Positions 8,715 through 17,803 are shown, counted from the first letter of the stretch. The stretch: 64,000 nt of DNA from an uncultured Desulfobacterales bacterium (GCA_937915545.1 CALGIJ010000039.1:124001-188000); one strand, 5' to 3'. Program-made: numbers and translations. Notes: a model not told the origin generated them from the letters alone.

Positions 8715-9349
8715 TGTTGCTCGAGGGCGCGGCGCTGTCGCCACCAGAGGAGGGTGTTGCGGAAATAGACGACGAACCCGAAGGCCTGGCCGAGGAGCAG
8801 CACCGGGTCACGGCGGACGATGGCGTAGGTGAGGACCATCAGCGAGCCGACGATGCTGACCAGCCAGAACTGGATGGGCAGGACCGACTGTTTTTGCTTC
8901 TCCGAGTAGAGCCATTGCAGTACGAAGCGAAAGGTGAAGACCACCTGCCCGGCAATGCCCCAGATCATCAGCGTGGTGGAGATTTCCTTGTTGCCGACGA
9001 TTTTGGCGAGGCTGTAGGTGTCGCCGCCGAGCAGCTGGGCAATGGCGAGGACCGGCATGGCGACGACGAGAATACGCACCGCAGCCGGAATCTTCCCCCA
9101 GAAGCCGTAGTAATGCAGGTTGCGGATATAAATGCCGTAGGTCACTGCCTGGCCGAGGATGATTGCCGGGTCGTGGCGGAGGACACCGTAGAGCACGAGG
9201 AGAAAAGATGCGAGGACGCTGAGCTGCCAGAAGACCAGCGGCGAGAGGATGCGCCCGGCCCGCTCCGAGGCGAACCACTGCACCAGGAGTCGGGCGGAAA
9301 ACAGCAGCTGGGCGGTAAAGCCTATGGCGAAGACGAGGTAATGGTTCAT
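8711..9349 (-). CDS. Doubled lipid A biosynthesis N-terminal (LAB_N) membrane protein
   Basis: A 212-residue inner-membrane protein made of two copies of the LAB_N unit (about residues 1-85 and 115-205). Each copy has a FTAQLLFSARLLVQW-like first helix, an LSVLASFLLVLYG-like second helix and a (D)PxxxLGQAxxxxxYxRN ending. The unit resembles the N-terminus of some LpxB proteins and small flippase-like proteins of glycosyltransferase operons. Its ATG overlaps the GT2 stop by four bases (ATGA), and its own stop overlaps the GT39 ATG the same way. It probably helps present or flip a polyprenyl-linked sugar. Confidence 0.85.
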   Translation of the reverse strand: MNHYLVFAIGFTAQLLFSARLLVQWFASERAGRILSPLVFWQLSVLASFLLVLYGVLRHDPAIILGQAVTYGIYIRNLHYYGFWGKIPAAVRILVVAMPVLAIAQLLGGDTYSLAKIVGNKEISTTLMIWGIAGQVVFTFRFVLQWLYSEKQKQSVLPIQFWLVSIVGSLMVLTYAIVRRDPVLLLGQAFGFVVYFRNTLLWWRQRRALEQQ

Positions 9350-10065
9350 TCTGGCGGATGGACGACGCCGTAACGGATCGAGCGGCTGCGCATCCAGCGG
9401 AAGGCGAGGGTGTCGAAGAAGGGGCCGATCAGGCGGTTGCGCAGGTTGTATTTGCTGGTCCCGGCGTGGCGCGGGTAGTGGGCAATCTCCAGCTGTTTTA
9501 CTCTGCCGCCCTGCAGCTGTACCAGTGCTGGCATGAAGCGGTGCATGCCGGTGAAGAACGGCATCTGCCGCGCGAAGGAAGTCTTGAGAATCTTCAGCGG
9601 GCAGCAAGTATCCTCGATCCGGTCATCGATCATCAGCCGGCGGTAGGCATTGGCGATCTTTGATGAAAGCCTCTTCACCAGCCGGTCGCGCCGCTTTCTC
9701 CTGATGCCGTTGACCATGTCGTACTCGGGGAAATGGGGCAGGTAGCCGAGAAAATCGATGGGCCGTGTCTGCAGGTCGGCGTCGATATAGCCGATCAGCG
9801 TGCTCTGGCAGTGGTCGATGCCGGCTTTGATGGCGGTGCTCAGGCCGTAGTTACGGTCGAGTTGGAGTATGGCGCACTGCAGTGGGCGGGCCGCGCACTG
9901 CTCTTTTAGGATCGCCAGGCTGCGGTCGGTCGAGCCGTCGTTGACGAACAGCACCCTGGTGGGCAGCGGCGTCTGGCTGAGCAGAGGGTCGAGTTCCCGG
10001 AAGAAGGCGACGAGGCTTTCCTCTTCGTTGTAGACCGGGACTATGATGGTCAAGTCGTCTGCCAT
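9346..10065 (-). CDS. GT2 family glycosyltransferase (dolichyl-phosphate mannosyltransferase-like)
   Basis: A 239-residue GT-A enzyme of the DPM/ArnC type, expected to load a sugar onto a polyprenyl phosphate on the cytoplasmic face. Visible motifs are TIIVPVYNEE, FVNDGSTDRS, IGYIDADLQTRP (the DxD-like metal site) and a C-terminal HYPRHAGTSKYNL. It lacks the C-terminal membrane helices of ArnC, and the following LAB_N protein may supply that function. The frame is open for 62 more codons upstream, but only MADDLTIIVPVYN looks native. The ribosome-binding site there is weak, so the start is less certain than the family. Confidence 0.85.
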   Translation of the reverse strand: MADDLTIIVPVYNEEESLVAFFRELDPLLSQTPLPTRVLFVNDGSTDRSLAILKEQCAARPLQCAILQLDRNYGLSTAIKAGIDHCQSTLIGYIDADLQTRPIDFLGYLPHFPEYDMVNGIRRKRRDRLVKRLSSKIANAYRRLMIDDRIEDTCCPLKILKTSFARQMPFFTGMHRFMPALVQLQGGRVKQLEIAHYPRHAGTSKYNLRNRLIGPFFDTLAFRWMRSRSIRYGVVHPPE

Positions 10066-10636
10066 CGCTTGCAGAGGGTGGGGGTTGGCGGAAAATATGC
10101 GGTAACGTCCCTTTTCGAGGCTGGGTGCCCGGCATGCGGTCGCGTGCTGTCGCCAACGAGGGTCGCCAGGAGGGAGCGGGGAAGGGCAGGAAGTATCGTG
10201 GTCCTGCGGGGCAGGGTAAAAGGTGTTCCCCATCGGGATAGCCTGGACCACTGCGTCGCAAGAACGTATGCTTAACAGACCTGGCGGGGAAACTCAAGAG
10301 GATTCCTCGCCAGGTCCCGTTCCAGGAGGTGACCGCTCCCATTGGGTAAGGGCTCTCCATGGTCGGGAGCGCTCTGCTGGACCTTGAGGGCCATGACTCG
10401 TTGCAGAGGAGAGGGAAGCCTTGTGGCGGCCGCGACCTCCCGTCGCAACGAAAGGGCGGAACGGGTACATGCTTTCAGGCTGACCTCTTCCCGGCCGCGA
10501 CCGGCTTTTCCTCATTGCCCGGCCTCTACCGCCAAGGGAAAGGATTGACAAGACCTTTCGCCATGGGTAAGAATTCCGCAATTGTCAGGCTGCAGGGCTG
10601 GGAAATGAAGGGAGGCGCGCGGCGACGAAAGCGAGG
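10066..10636. other. Intergenic region with an imperfect inverted repeat
   Basis: About 570 bases lie between the divergent GT2 and M15 peptidase genes. An inverted repeat has arms at 10278-10290 (GACCTGGCGGGGA) and 10304-10316 (TCCTCGCCAGGTC) with one mismatch and no T-tract, so it may be a leader structure or operator rather than a terminator. Several open frames cross the region, but none has family resemblance or a ribosome-binding site. Promoters for both neighbours must lie here. I cannot assign them. Confidence 0.4.
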
Positions 10637-11509
10637 ATGAATAGAAGAAGCTTCCTGAAAATGACGGTGGCCGGCCTGGTCTGGGCCGGCATCTCACCCT
10701 TGGTGGCGGGCGAGGCGCTCCCGGCCGAAGAGGAGGGCGAAGAAGGACTGCTGGGTGATGCGACCTCCCATGGAGGAAGATCCGGGGAGGGCTCGATCAA
10801 GGACTATCTCTATAAGGTTCGCAACCCCGATACCGCGTTCGTCGACGATCTCTATCTCGACCAGCGGGAAATGCAGCTGCTGCAAAAGGTGCTGGAGCGG
10901 CTGAACCGTCTCTGTGCCTGTGTCGGCGAAGGCAATTTTTCGGTGCTCGGTTTCGATGAAGCCCTGGGAATCGCCAGACGTCAGGAATCCATAGGCGTTT
11001 TCGCCTCCGAAGAGTTGGCTTTCATCGAAATGCTCCATAGCCGTGACGCCAGGGACTATGGTTTCTTCGGGACCAAACCGGTGAATTCGCTGACCCATCG
11101 CATCGACCCGGCCGACATCGTCAAGGTGCCCTATTCCGGCAACTACCTCTTCAAAGGCGATTCGCTGGAAAAATATGGCAGGATCAGGGCGGTCCTGGGA
11201 GAGGATGTGATCCTCACCTCGGGCATCCGTGGCATCGTCAAGCAGCTCTATCTCTTCCTCAACAAGGCGAGACGTCACGGCGGCAACCTCTCCTTGGCTT
11301 CTCGCTCCCTCGCCCCCCCGGGCTATTCCTACCATGCCGTGGGGGACTTCGACATCGGACAGAAAGGGTTCGGGGTGCACAATTTTACCGAACGCTTCAC
11401 CTCGACCTCGGTGTACCGCGAGCTCATTGAGCGCGGCTATATCGACAACCGTTACTGGCGCGATAACATGCTCGGGGTTCGTTACGAGCCCTGGCACATC
11501 AAGCTCTAG
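10637..11509 (+). CDS. Tat-exported M15 (VanY-like) peptidase
   Basis: A 290-residue protein with a twin-arginine signal, NRRSFLKMTVAGLVWAG, cleaved near residue 25-30. The C-terminal half is a D-alanyl-D-alanine carboxypeptidase-type M15 domain: TSGIRG, SYHAVGDFDIG (zinc His and Asp) and the final EPWHIKL, supplying the Glu/Trp-His catalytic end. It probably trims peptidoglycan stem peptides in the periplasm. An acidic linker follows the signal. The converging TPR gene ends 9 bases away on the other strand. Tat export suggests folding with its zinc before transport. Confidence 0.83.
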   Translation: MNRRSFLKMTVAGLVWAGISPLVAGEALPAEEEGEEGLLGDATSHGGRSGEGSIKDYLYKVRNPDTAFVDDLYLDQREMQLLQKVLERLNRLCACVGEGNFSVLGFDEALGIARRQESIGVFASEELAFIEMLHSRDARDYGFFGTKPVNSLTHRIDPADIVKVPYSGNYLFKGDSLEKYGRIRAVLGEDVILTSGIRGIVKQLYLFLNKARRHGGNLSLASRSLAPPGYSYHAVGDFDIGQKGFGVHNFTERFTSTSVYRELIERGYIDNRYWRDNMLGVRYEPWHIKL

Positions 11510-11518
11510 GCGGCCGGC

Positions 11519-12925
11519 TCATTCTTCGAGCACCTTGAGGATGCGCTCTTCGCTGATCTTCCAGCGCTCCATCTCCCTCACCATGACCAGGGCCTTGTAC
11601 ACCGAGTCGCGGTAGCTGTCCGATTGAAAATGCTGGGTAAAGGTGATCTGCAGCCGGTCATCGGTCTGCAGGTCGACCACCGGGCTGTCGATTTTCAGGT
11701 GGATGAATTTCGGCCGTGTCAGACTGGCGATGCGCTGATTTTTCCATGTTTCGAGGCTGATCGGGGTGGATGGCGTGAACCGCTCGCTGTAGGCGTCGAG
11801 ATAGGCGGCGATGTCGGCCGCCTGCCACGCGTTCTTCCACGCTTCCAGGGCGTAGAATGCTTCGAGCTGCAGGGAAAGGTGCTGCAGCGCCTTGGTAGAC
11901 GGCTCCGTGTCCTGGGATGTCGTTGCGGGTTGTGCCAACTGTGTCGCAGGCTCGGTGGCCTGTGCCGTCAGCACTGCCTGCTTTGCCGCAGGTTCCGTAA
12001 CCGTTGGCGCCGAGGCCTGGGGGATGGTCTCCTTGCTGGCTGGGGGCGGTTTCTGTGGCGGTGCGGCGACGAGAGCCCGCCAGGCCTTGATGTCGAAGGG
12101 GGCGATTTTCTGGACGATGAGCGCCCCCTCTTCACCGGCAATCAACGTCGGGGAGGCGAAGGGCACCTGGTTGCGCAGGCTTGCGGCTGTCGCGGTGTCC
12201 TTGATCTCGGCGATGCCCAAGAGGCCGAAAACCATGTCGCCGCTCTTGTCCTTTTTCAGTTCCAGTTCGAGATTTTCGAAGAGTTTGCCGCCGGCGATCT
12301 CGGCGAGAACATTTTTTGCCTCCTGCTCGGAGGGCAGTTTGATATAGCGAAAAAGCGACCGTTCGGGGGGCAGGAGGAGGAAGTTCTCCGTCGGTTTGGA
12401 ACTGCGGGTGGCAAGTTTTTCCTCGAGGCGGCGGCCCTGATGCCCGAGGAGCCGAGCCCTCTGCAGGCTGAGCCAGGCCATGTCGTAATTTTTATTACGG
12501 GTGTAGAGTTCGGCCAGATAGGAGTAGCCGAGGGTGAAGCCCGGATCCTGGGCGAGCAGATCGAGGAACTGCTGCTCCGCTCTGGCATACTGTTTGTCGA
12601 CGTAATAGAATTTGGCGAGATCGTATTTGTACCACTTCGAGGTGGGGGCGAGGGCTACCGCCTTCTGCGCTTCGGCGATGGCTTCGGGGATGAGGCCGAG
12701 GCCGTAATAGAGAATGCCGAGGCGCATGTGCAGGGACGGGTGCTTGTCTCCGGCCATGGTCGTGGCTTCCTTCAGGGCGTCGGCGGCCTCGAAGTGTCGA
12801 TAGGACCTGATAAGCTCGTTGGCCCTGTCGAGTGGTTCCTTGAACGCCGGGCTTTGCTCGGCTGCCAGGGAGACCGGGAGGGCGAGGAGGAGAGACAACA
12901 GCGCAAGGCGGGGCAGTATGTTCAT
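11519..12925 (-). CDS. Exported TPR protein with a C-terminal SnoaL/Cds6-like domain
   Basis: A 468-residue protein. A Sec signal (MNILPRLALLSLLLALPVSLA) is followed by three to four TPR units (about residues 25-150), a middle domain, an Ala/Thr/Pro/Gln-rich linker (about residues 280-345), and a C-terminal domain with WQAADIAAYLDAYSERF and MERWKISEERIL. That last domain looks like the NTF2-like module found at the end of Cds6-type L,D-transpeptidases. No catalytic residues are evident, so I expect a periplasmic scaffold. The start has a signal peptide, and the 38 codons upstream lack export character. It lies between two cell-wall-related genes. Confidence 0.65.
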   Translation of the reverse strand: MNILPRLALLSLLLALPVSLAAEQSPAFKEPLDRANELIRSYRHFEAADALKEATTMAGDKHPSLHMRLGILYYGLGLIPEAIAEAQKAVALAPTSKWYKYDLAKFYYVDKQYARAEQQFLDLLAQDPGFTLGYSYLAELYTRNKNYDMAWLSLQRARLLGHQGRRLEEKLATRSSKPTENFLLLPPERSLFRYIKLPSEQEAKNVLAEIAGGKLFENLELELKKDKSGDMVFGLLGIAEIKDTATAASLRNQVPFASPTLIAGEEGALIVQKIAPFDIKAWRALVAAPPQKPPPASKETIPQASAPTVTEPAAKQAVLTAQATEPATQLAQPATTSQDTEPSTKALQHLSLQLEAFYALEAWKNAWQAADIAAYLDAYSERFTPSTPISLETWKNQRIASLTRPKFIHLKIDSPVVDLQTDDRLQITFTQHFQSDSYRDSVYKALVMVREMERWKISEERILKVLEE

Positions 12926-13203
12926 GGCTGTCTCGACGGTGGGAGTTGGCCGCTGTCGCTCCATGAAGAGCGATGACGGACGGTTGGTGGTGATGGAATC
13001 CGCTGGCGAGGTGGCCGCGTGCCGTGAAGTGTACGTCATTGCGGCATATGTTCTCGACGATACGGAAAATCGTATATCGTCGATACCTTACAGTGTGCTG
13101 AAAAAAATTGCAATGTTGGCATGTTAGTGTTAGGTAAAGATTCCTGTATGAGCTATTGGGGCAGTCTTTGTCTGCCTAACCATCTTTGCTGCTTTCACAA
13201 CGG

Positions 13204-15144
13204 ATGACTATGTATAGGGCATTTTTCAACCTGCAGTGCAAACCATTCGAGGTGGCGCCCGACGCCACATTCCTCTGGCTGGGGGAAAAGCACCGCGAGG
13301 CGCTCGCCGCCCTGCGTTACGGTATTCTCGAGAACAAGGGCTTCCTGCTCTTTACCGGGGAGGCCGGCATTGGCAAGACGACTCTGGTCAACGCCCTCCT
13401 CGCCAGCCTCGACGACTCTGTGGTGGCGGCGGTGATCACCGATCCGGCGCGGGAGCGTCTTGAGTTCTACAATGCCATCGCCGCCAGCTTTGGCCTTGCC
13501 AGGGAGTTCACCTCAAAGGTGGAATTTCTCCTGCAGTTCAGCCATTTCCTGCACAAGTCCGGTGATGAAGGGAAAAAAGTCCTGCTGCTTATCGACGACT
13601 GCCAGCGCCTCAGTCAAGAGATGCTCGAGGAACTTCGCCTGCTCTCCAATATTGAGAAGGCCGACGCCAAACTGATCAATATCTTTTTCGTCGGGCAACG
13701 GGAATTCAACGATACCCTCGTGCAACCGCATAACCGTGCCCTGCGCCAGCGGCTCACCGTCAAAGTCGATCTCGTACCCTTCTCCGTCGAGGAAAGCGAA
13801 GTCTACATCGATCATCGCCTGAAAGTGGCCGGCAGTGCGGAAAAGATCTTTTCCACCGCTGCGGTGCGGCGCATCCACCAATACGCCATGGGCGTGCCCA
13901 GGCGTCTCAACATCATCTGCGACCATGCCTTGGTGGCGGCCTTTGTCCAGGGCAGGCGTAACATCGACGAACAGATTGTCGAGGAATGCGCGCAGAAGCT
14001 CAATTTGCCCCTGAAACCGACCTCGCTGGATTTTGCCGGCCTTGAGAAGGAGAAGAGCCATCTGCAGCATTTCCGCGGCCGTTTCACCCCCGGAGCAGGT
14101 GCTTCCCCTGGGGTGGTCACCGGCTTCAACCTTGAGAGGCAGCGCCGATTCCCGCTGTGGCAGGTCGGGGCTGTCGGCCTGGTGGCCGCAGGGTTTGCTC
14201 TGGCGTTCTGGCAGTATGGATCAGGCCCGGATAGCGGGGCAGTGGTCGAGCCCGTCAAAGTGATGGAGCGTGTCGAGGTGGAGAAGGAGGGCGGGCAGGG
14301 GAGCCCGCCGCTGGCAGGGCAGATGGGGCAGCCTCCTGCCGGGACGGGTGACGGCAGGGCGGTGGAGCTGAAGGACGTTATCCCTGCCAAGCCGGCTGAC
14401 CATGATGACAGCGTCTCGGTTGCGGCTGCAGAGAGTTCGGCCGGACAGTCGGCGGTGACGATTGTCTCCGCCGCACCCCTGTTGCCGGCTATTGGCGGGG
14501 AGTCTGCGGTGACGGCTGTATCGGCCGCGCCCTTATTGCCGGTTGGTGGCGGTCAGCTTCCCAGTCCTGCGGTCAACCTGCTCTTGGGGGACAAGCCCCC
14601 CAGTCCTTCGCGGCCTGCGGCTGCGTCGGCCGAGGGCTCCTCAGGAGGTGACGAAACGCCGCTGCCGCCGGTGGTTTCGGCCTCGTCAGTGCCGTCAACA
14701 GCTGGCGAGCAAGATCCAGCGGCAAAAACCGTGGCGGCAGCCACCCCCATGCCCTCGACCAGCCCCGACAGCAGCGATCAGGGCGTGGCCGCCGTTGCCC
14801 TGCCAGCCAAGGTGGTCCTCCCCCTTGCCGCCAACTCGCGCGAACTCACCGTCGAGGGCAAAGCCGAACTGCGTGACTTCATCGACAAGCTCAAAGCTGT
14901 CCCGCAACGACGGATACTGGTCAAGGGCTATGTCTCCTCGTCGACCGCCTCGGCCGAAAACACCAGGCTGTCGGAAAAACGTGCCGAGGGGGTGCGCAAG
15001 CTCCTCGTCGCCAGCGGCATCGAGGCGCGGCGTATTGAAGTCATGGGCATGGGGATAGAGGAGCCGATCGCCTCCAATGCCACTGCCGAGGGCAGGACGA
15101 AAAACCGACGCGTCGAGATCGTCGTTCTCGAAAACGGCCGCTGA
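13204..15144 (+). CDS. ExeA-type AAA ATPase fused to a periplasmic OmpA-like domain
   Basis: A 646-residue membrane-spanning fusion. Residues 1-270 form an ExeA/GspA-type ATPase (MYRAFFNLQCKPFEVAPD, Walker A GEAGIGKTT, Walker B VLLLIDDCQ). One transmembrane helix lies near residues 316-338 (WQVGAVGLVAAGFALAFW). A long Pro/Ala/Ser-rich linker follows, then a C-terminal OmpA/MotB-like peptidoglycan-binding domain (LTVEGKAELRDFIDKL, NTRLSEKRAEGVRKLL, GRTKNRRVEIVV). Classical ExeA proteins end in a different peptidoglycan-binding domain. A role in anchoring or assembling an envelope machine is inferred. An ATG two codons later is an alternative start, and the ribosome-binding site is weak. Confidence 0.8.
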   Translation: MTMYRAFFNLQCKPFEVAPDATFLWLGEKHREALAALRYGILENKGFLLFTGEAGIGKTTLVNALLASLDDSVVAAVITDPARERLEFYNAIAASFGLAREFTSKVEFLLQFSHFLHKSGDEGKKVLLLIDDCQRLSQEMLEELRLLSNIEKADAKLINIFFVGQREFNDTLVQPHNRALRQRLTVKVDLVPFSVEESEVYIDHRLKVAGSAEKIFSTAAVRRIHQYAMGVPRRLNIICDHALVAAFVQGRRNIDEQIVEECAQKLNLPLKPTSLDFAGLEKEKSHLQHFRGRFTPGAGASPGVVTGFNLERQRRFPLWQVGAVGLVAAGFALAFWQYGSGPDSGAVVEPVKVMERVEVEKEGGQGSPPLAGQMGQPPAGTGDGRAVELKDVIPAKPADHDDSVSVAAAESSAGQSAVTIVSAAPLLPAIGGESAVTAVSAAPLLPVGGGQLPSPAVNLLLGDKPPSPSRPAAASAEGSSGGDETPLPPVVSASSVPSTAGEQDPAAKTVAAATPMPSTSPDSSDQGVAAVALPAKVVLPLAANSRELTVEGKAELRDFIDKLKAVPQRRILVKGYVSSSTASAENTRLSEKRAEGVRKLLVASGIEARRIEVMGMGIEEPIASNATAEGRTKNRRVEIVVLENGR

Positions 15145-15179
15145 CCTCCCTTTGCGGCGTTTCTACCGTCTGTTCTCCC

Positions 15180-15572
15180 TCAGAAGGAACGGAACGCCGC
15201 TTCCGGCACTCTCCCGAGAAAGACCTTGGTGCAGATGAGCACGTTTCTCGGGGTATCTCCGGCCTGGATGCGCAGCAGGCCTTCGCGGATGATGATCTTC
15301 TTGAGCAGTTCCCTCCCATTGGACTGATTGTAGTAGATGTCCGAGTCGAGAATGTCCTTGATGTTGTCGGCTTCCACCCTGTCGATAATCAGCTGAACAC
15401 CGAGATTGAAGAAAGAATCCTTGATTTGCGGCAACTCGTTTTCGAGGGCCAGCACTCCCTGCTTGGTGGTCAGTTCGGCGAGCTTTTTCAGTTGTTGGAT
15501 GATGGGGACGAGGGATTCCTGGTCCTCGAGGCTGCAGGATGCCTTGGCGGCAAGGGCGAGATCTCGTATCAT
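15180..15572 (-). CDS. Small soluble protein resembling the cytoplasmic loop of MotA
   Basis: A 130-residue protein with no membrane segment. The run ELTTKQGVLALENEL, then FFNLGVQLIIDRVEADNIKD and ILDSDI closely follows the pattern of the MotA stator cytoplasmic domain (a KAxxxGLLALE-like helix, then GLxLVVDGxDPExIRxILExEI). Here all four transmembrane helices are missing. It may be a regulator that mimics the stator loop, or an unrelated helical protein, and I am not certain. It converges on the ExeA-OmpA gene with 35 bases between stops. No flagellar genes are seen nearby. Confidence 0.5.
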   Translation of the reverse strand: MIRDLALAAKASCSLEDQESLVPIIQQLKKLAELTTKQGVLALENELPQIKDSFFNLGVQLIIDRVEADNIKDILDSDIYYNQSNGRELLKKIIIREGLLRIQAGDTPRNVLICTKVFLGRVPEAAFRSF

Positions 15573-15804
15573 GGTGTCCTTGGTGTCTGTGGAGGGGCGG
15601 GCGGGGCTGTACGGCGGAGCCTGGCGACGGTGCCACTGTGCCCGGCATTCGGCATCCGCGGGTCATGTCGATCCGATTCCGGCGAGTTGGCTGCAAGCCG
15701 CCGCTGGAGGCTGAAAGTGTAGCGTATCGCGCTTGTCGGCGTCAACCCACAGGCGAGAAAAAGCATTTTGTCATCCATCCCTCGTGCGAATGATTCTTAT
15801 TGCC
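15573..15804. other. Intergenic region upstream of the MotA-like gene
   Basis: This stretch lies between the divergent MotA-like gene and the cytochrome bd operon. It includes a short AT-richer patch around 15765-15804. No gene, tRNA or strong hairpin was recognised. Frames crossing it are compositional. Confidence 0.35.
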
Positions 15805-15834
15805 TTGACGTGAAGAGTAAAATTTGGGTAAGGT
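15805..15834 (+). promoter_or_regulatory. Possible promoter of the cytochrome bd operon
   Basis: TTGACG at 15805-15810 fits a -35 element. The best -10 at an acceptable distance is TAAGGT (15829-15834, spacer 18), which is poor. The element is in an AT-rich pocket. The following roughly 190-base leader (to 16025) is GC-rich and can fold, but I could not match it to a known riboswitch. Confidence 0.33.
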
Positions 15835-16025
15835 AGGCAGCAACGAAAGGTCCTCTGTGTCTACTTTTGCGCCGGTCAGCCTCAGGCCGTCCTCCTGATC
15901 AGAGGCAGGAGACGGTGGATGCCAGCCGGCCGTTCGGCCCAGGCCCATCTCCACTCCCTCGGGGCACCGCGAAACAGGGATGGAGAGTGCCAGGAGCGGG
16001 GCCTTTGCCCCCTGAAGGAGCGATT

Positions 16026-16271
16026 ATGAACGACAACCTGCTGCGGCGCTGCTACACTTTTTATCGCGACGGCTTTCGCGCCATGACCGTCGGCCGCACC
16101 CTGTGGAAAATCATCGCCATCAAGCTCCTGGTGATGTTTGCCGTTCTCAAGGTTTTTTTCTTTCCTGATTTTTTGAATACGACGTTCGACAACGATCAAC
16201 AACGGGCCGACCATGTGCTGCAGCAGCTCACCGGGGCGGCGGAACACACTGAACAGAGGAGGATGCGGTAA
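16026..16271 (+). CDS. DUF4492 small membrane protein of the cytochrome bd operon
   Basis: An 81-residue protein with the DUF4492 pattern: YRDGFRAMTVGRTLW, a single transmembrane helix (IIAIKLLVMFAVLKVFFF), then FPDFL and a charged tail. In other anaerobes this family is encoded directly before cydA, and it is probably an accessory subunit or assembly factor of the oxidase. Its stop shares one base with the cydA start (TAATG), implying coupled translation. AAGGAG precedes the ATG. Confidence 0.85.
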   Translation: MNDNLLRRCYTFYRDGFRAMTVGRTLWKIIAIKLLVMFAVLKVFFFPDFLNTTFDNDQQRADHVLQQLTGAAEHTEQRRMR

Positions 16272-17803
16272 TGGGTGAATTGGATCTGGGCATGGTGAAC
16301 TGGGCGCGGGCGCAGTTCACCTTGACGGCGATGTACCACTGGCTGTTCGTGCCGATTACGCTGGGGCTGTCGTTCCTCTGCGCGTTTTTCGAGACGATCT
16401 ATGTCCGTACCGGCAAGGAGGAGTGGAAGCGGCTGACCAAGTTCTGGATGACGCTCTTCGGCATCAACTTCGCCATCGGCGTGGCCACCGGCATCATTCT
16501 CGAGTTCGAGTTCGGCACCAACTGGTCCAACTACTCGTGGATGGTGGGCGATATTTTCGGCGCGCCGCTGGCTATCGAGGGCATCTTCGCCTTCTTTATT
16601 GAGGCGACCTTCTTCGCGGTGATGTTCTTTGGCTGGGAGCGGACCTCCAAAGGCTTCCATCTCTTCTCCACCTGGATGGTGGCCATCGGCTCGAACCTCT
16701 CCGCCTTGTGGATTCTCGTCGCCAACAGCTGGATGCAATACCCGGTGGGCATGGTCTTCAACCCCGACAGCGCCCGCTTCGAGATGCAGAACATCTGGGA
16801 GGTGATCCTCTCGCCGGTGGCGGTGGCCAAGTTCACCCACACCACCAGCTCGAGCTTCGTCGTCGGTGCGCTGTTCGTCATCGCCGTGTCGTCCTATTAT
16901 CTCCTCAAGAAGCGGCATATCGACATGGCCAAGAAGTCGATCCTCGTCGCCTCGGTCTTCGGCCTCCTTTCCGGCCTCTTCACCGCCTTCACCGGAGATG
17001 AATCGGCCTTTGTCAACGCCTCGACGCAGCCGATGAAGCTGGCCGCCTACGAGGGGCTCTACAAGGGCAGCCGGGGCGCCGACATCGTCGCCTTCGGCAT
17101 GCTCACCCCGGGCAAGAAGACGGGCGACGGGCAGGAACCCTTCGCCTTCGAGATCTCCATCCCGCGGGGGCTGGCCCTGCTCGCCACCCGCGAGTGGAAT
17201 GGTTATGTGCCGGGCATCGAGGACCTCGTCTACGGCAACAGCGCCGAAGGCCTGGTCGGCGCCGCCGACAAGATCGAGCGGGGCAAGAAGGCCATCGCCG
17301 ACCTCGCCGCCTACAAGGCGGCGCGCAAGGCGGGGGACGATGCCGCCGGCAAGGCTGCGCTGGAGCGCTTCAATGTCAACAAGGACTATCTCGGTTATGG
17401 CTATATGACCCGTCCCGAGGAGATCGTCCCGCCGGTGGCCTCGACCTACTACTCCTTCCACTATATGGTCTACGTCGGCACGTTCATCATCTTTCTCATG
17501 CTCTTCTTCCTCAAGGCCGGCCTCAGCGATCGCCTCCCCGAGAACCGCCTGCTGCTGCGCCTCGGGGTGGCCTCCTTCTTCCTTGCCTACCTCGCCTCGG
17601 AGATGGGCTGGGTGGTGGCCGAAGTCGGCCGTCAGCCCTGGGCCATTCAGGACATGCTGCCGGTGAAGATGGCGGCCACCAATATCGGCTCCGGCCACGT
17701 GCAGGGCACTTTCCTGCTCTTCTTCATCCTCTTCGCCGTGCTGCTGCTGGCGGAGATCAAGATAATGCTCAAGCAGATCAAAATAGGACCGGAGGTTGCG
17801 TGA
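16271..17803 (+). CDS. cydA: Cytochrome bd ubiquinol oxidase subunit I
   Basis: A 510-residue polytopic subunit carrying the haems and the quinol site of an oxygen-reducing terminal oxidase of the inner membrane. Visible features are ARAQFTLTAMYHWLFVPITLG with the N-terminal haem His, FGWERTSKGFHLFSTW, a Q-loop region (about residues 255-400) and EVGRQPWAIQ in the C-terminal half. Oxygen scavenging or microaerobic respiration fits an oxygen-exposed anaerobe. It begins on the last base of the DUF4492 gene and is followed one base later by cydB. Confidence 0.97.
   Translation: MGELDLGMVNWARAQFTLTAMYHWLFVPITLGLSFLCAFFETIYVRTGKEEWKRLTKFWMTLFGINFAIGVATGIILEFEFGTNWSNYSWMVGDIFGAPLAIEGIFAFFIEATFFAVMFFGWERTSKGFHLFSTWMVAIGSNLSALWILVANSWMQYPVGMVFNPDSARFEMQNIWEVILSPVAVAKFTHTTSSSFVVGALFVIAVSSYYLLKKRHIDMAKKSILVASVFGLLSGLFTAFTGDESAFVNASTQPMKLAAYEGLYKGSRGADIVAFGMLTPGKKTGDGQEPFAFEISIPRGLALLATREWNGYVPGIEDLVYGNSAEGLVGAADKIERGKKAIADLAAYKAARKAGDDAAGKAALERFNVNKDYLGYGYMTRPEEIVPPVASTYYSFHYMVYVGTFIIFLMLFFLKAGLSDRLPENRLLLRLGVASFFLAYLASEMGWVVAEVGRQPWAIQDMLPVKMAATNIGSGHVQGTFLLFFILFAVLLLAEIKIMLKQIKIGPEVA

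Noticed and set aside
15840..16025. GCCAGGAG-type motifs in the cyd leader, considered as a cobalamin riboswitch
   Set aside because: The other conserved riboswitch elements and the B12-box context are missing, and the downstream operon is not B12-related.
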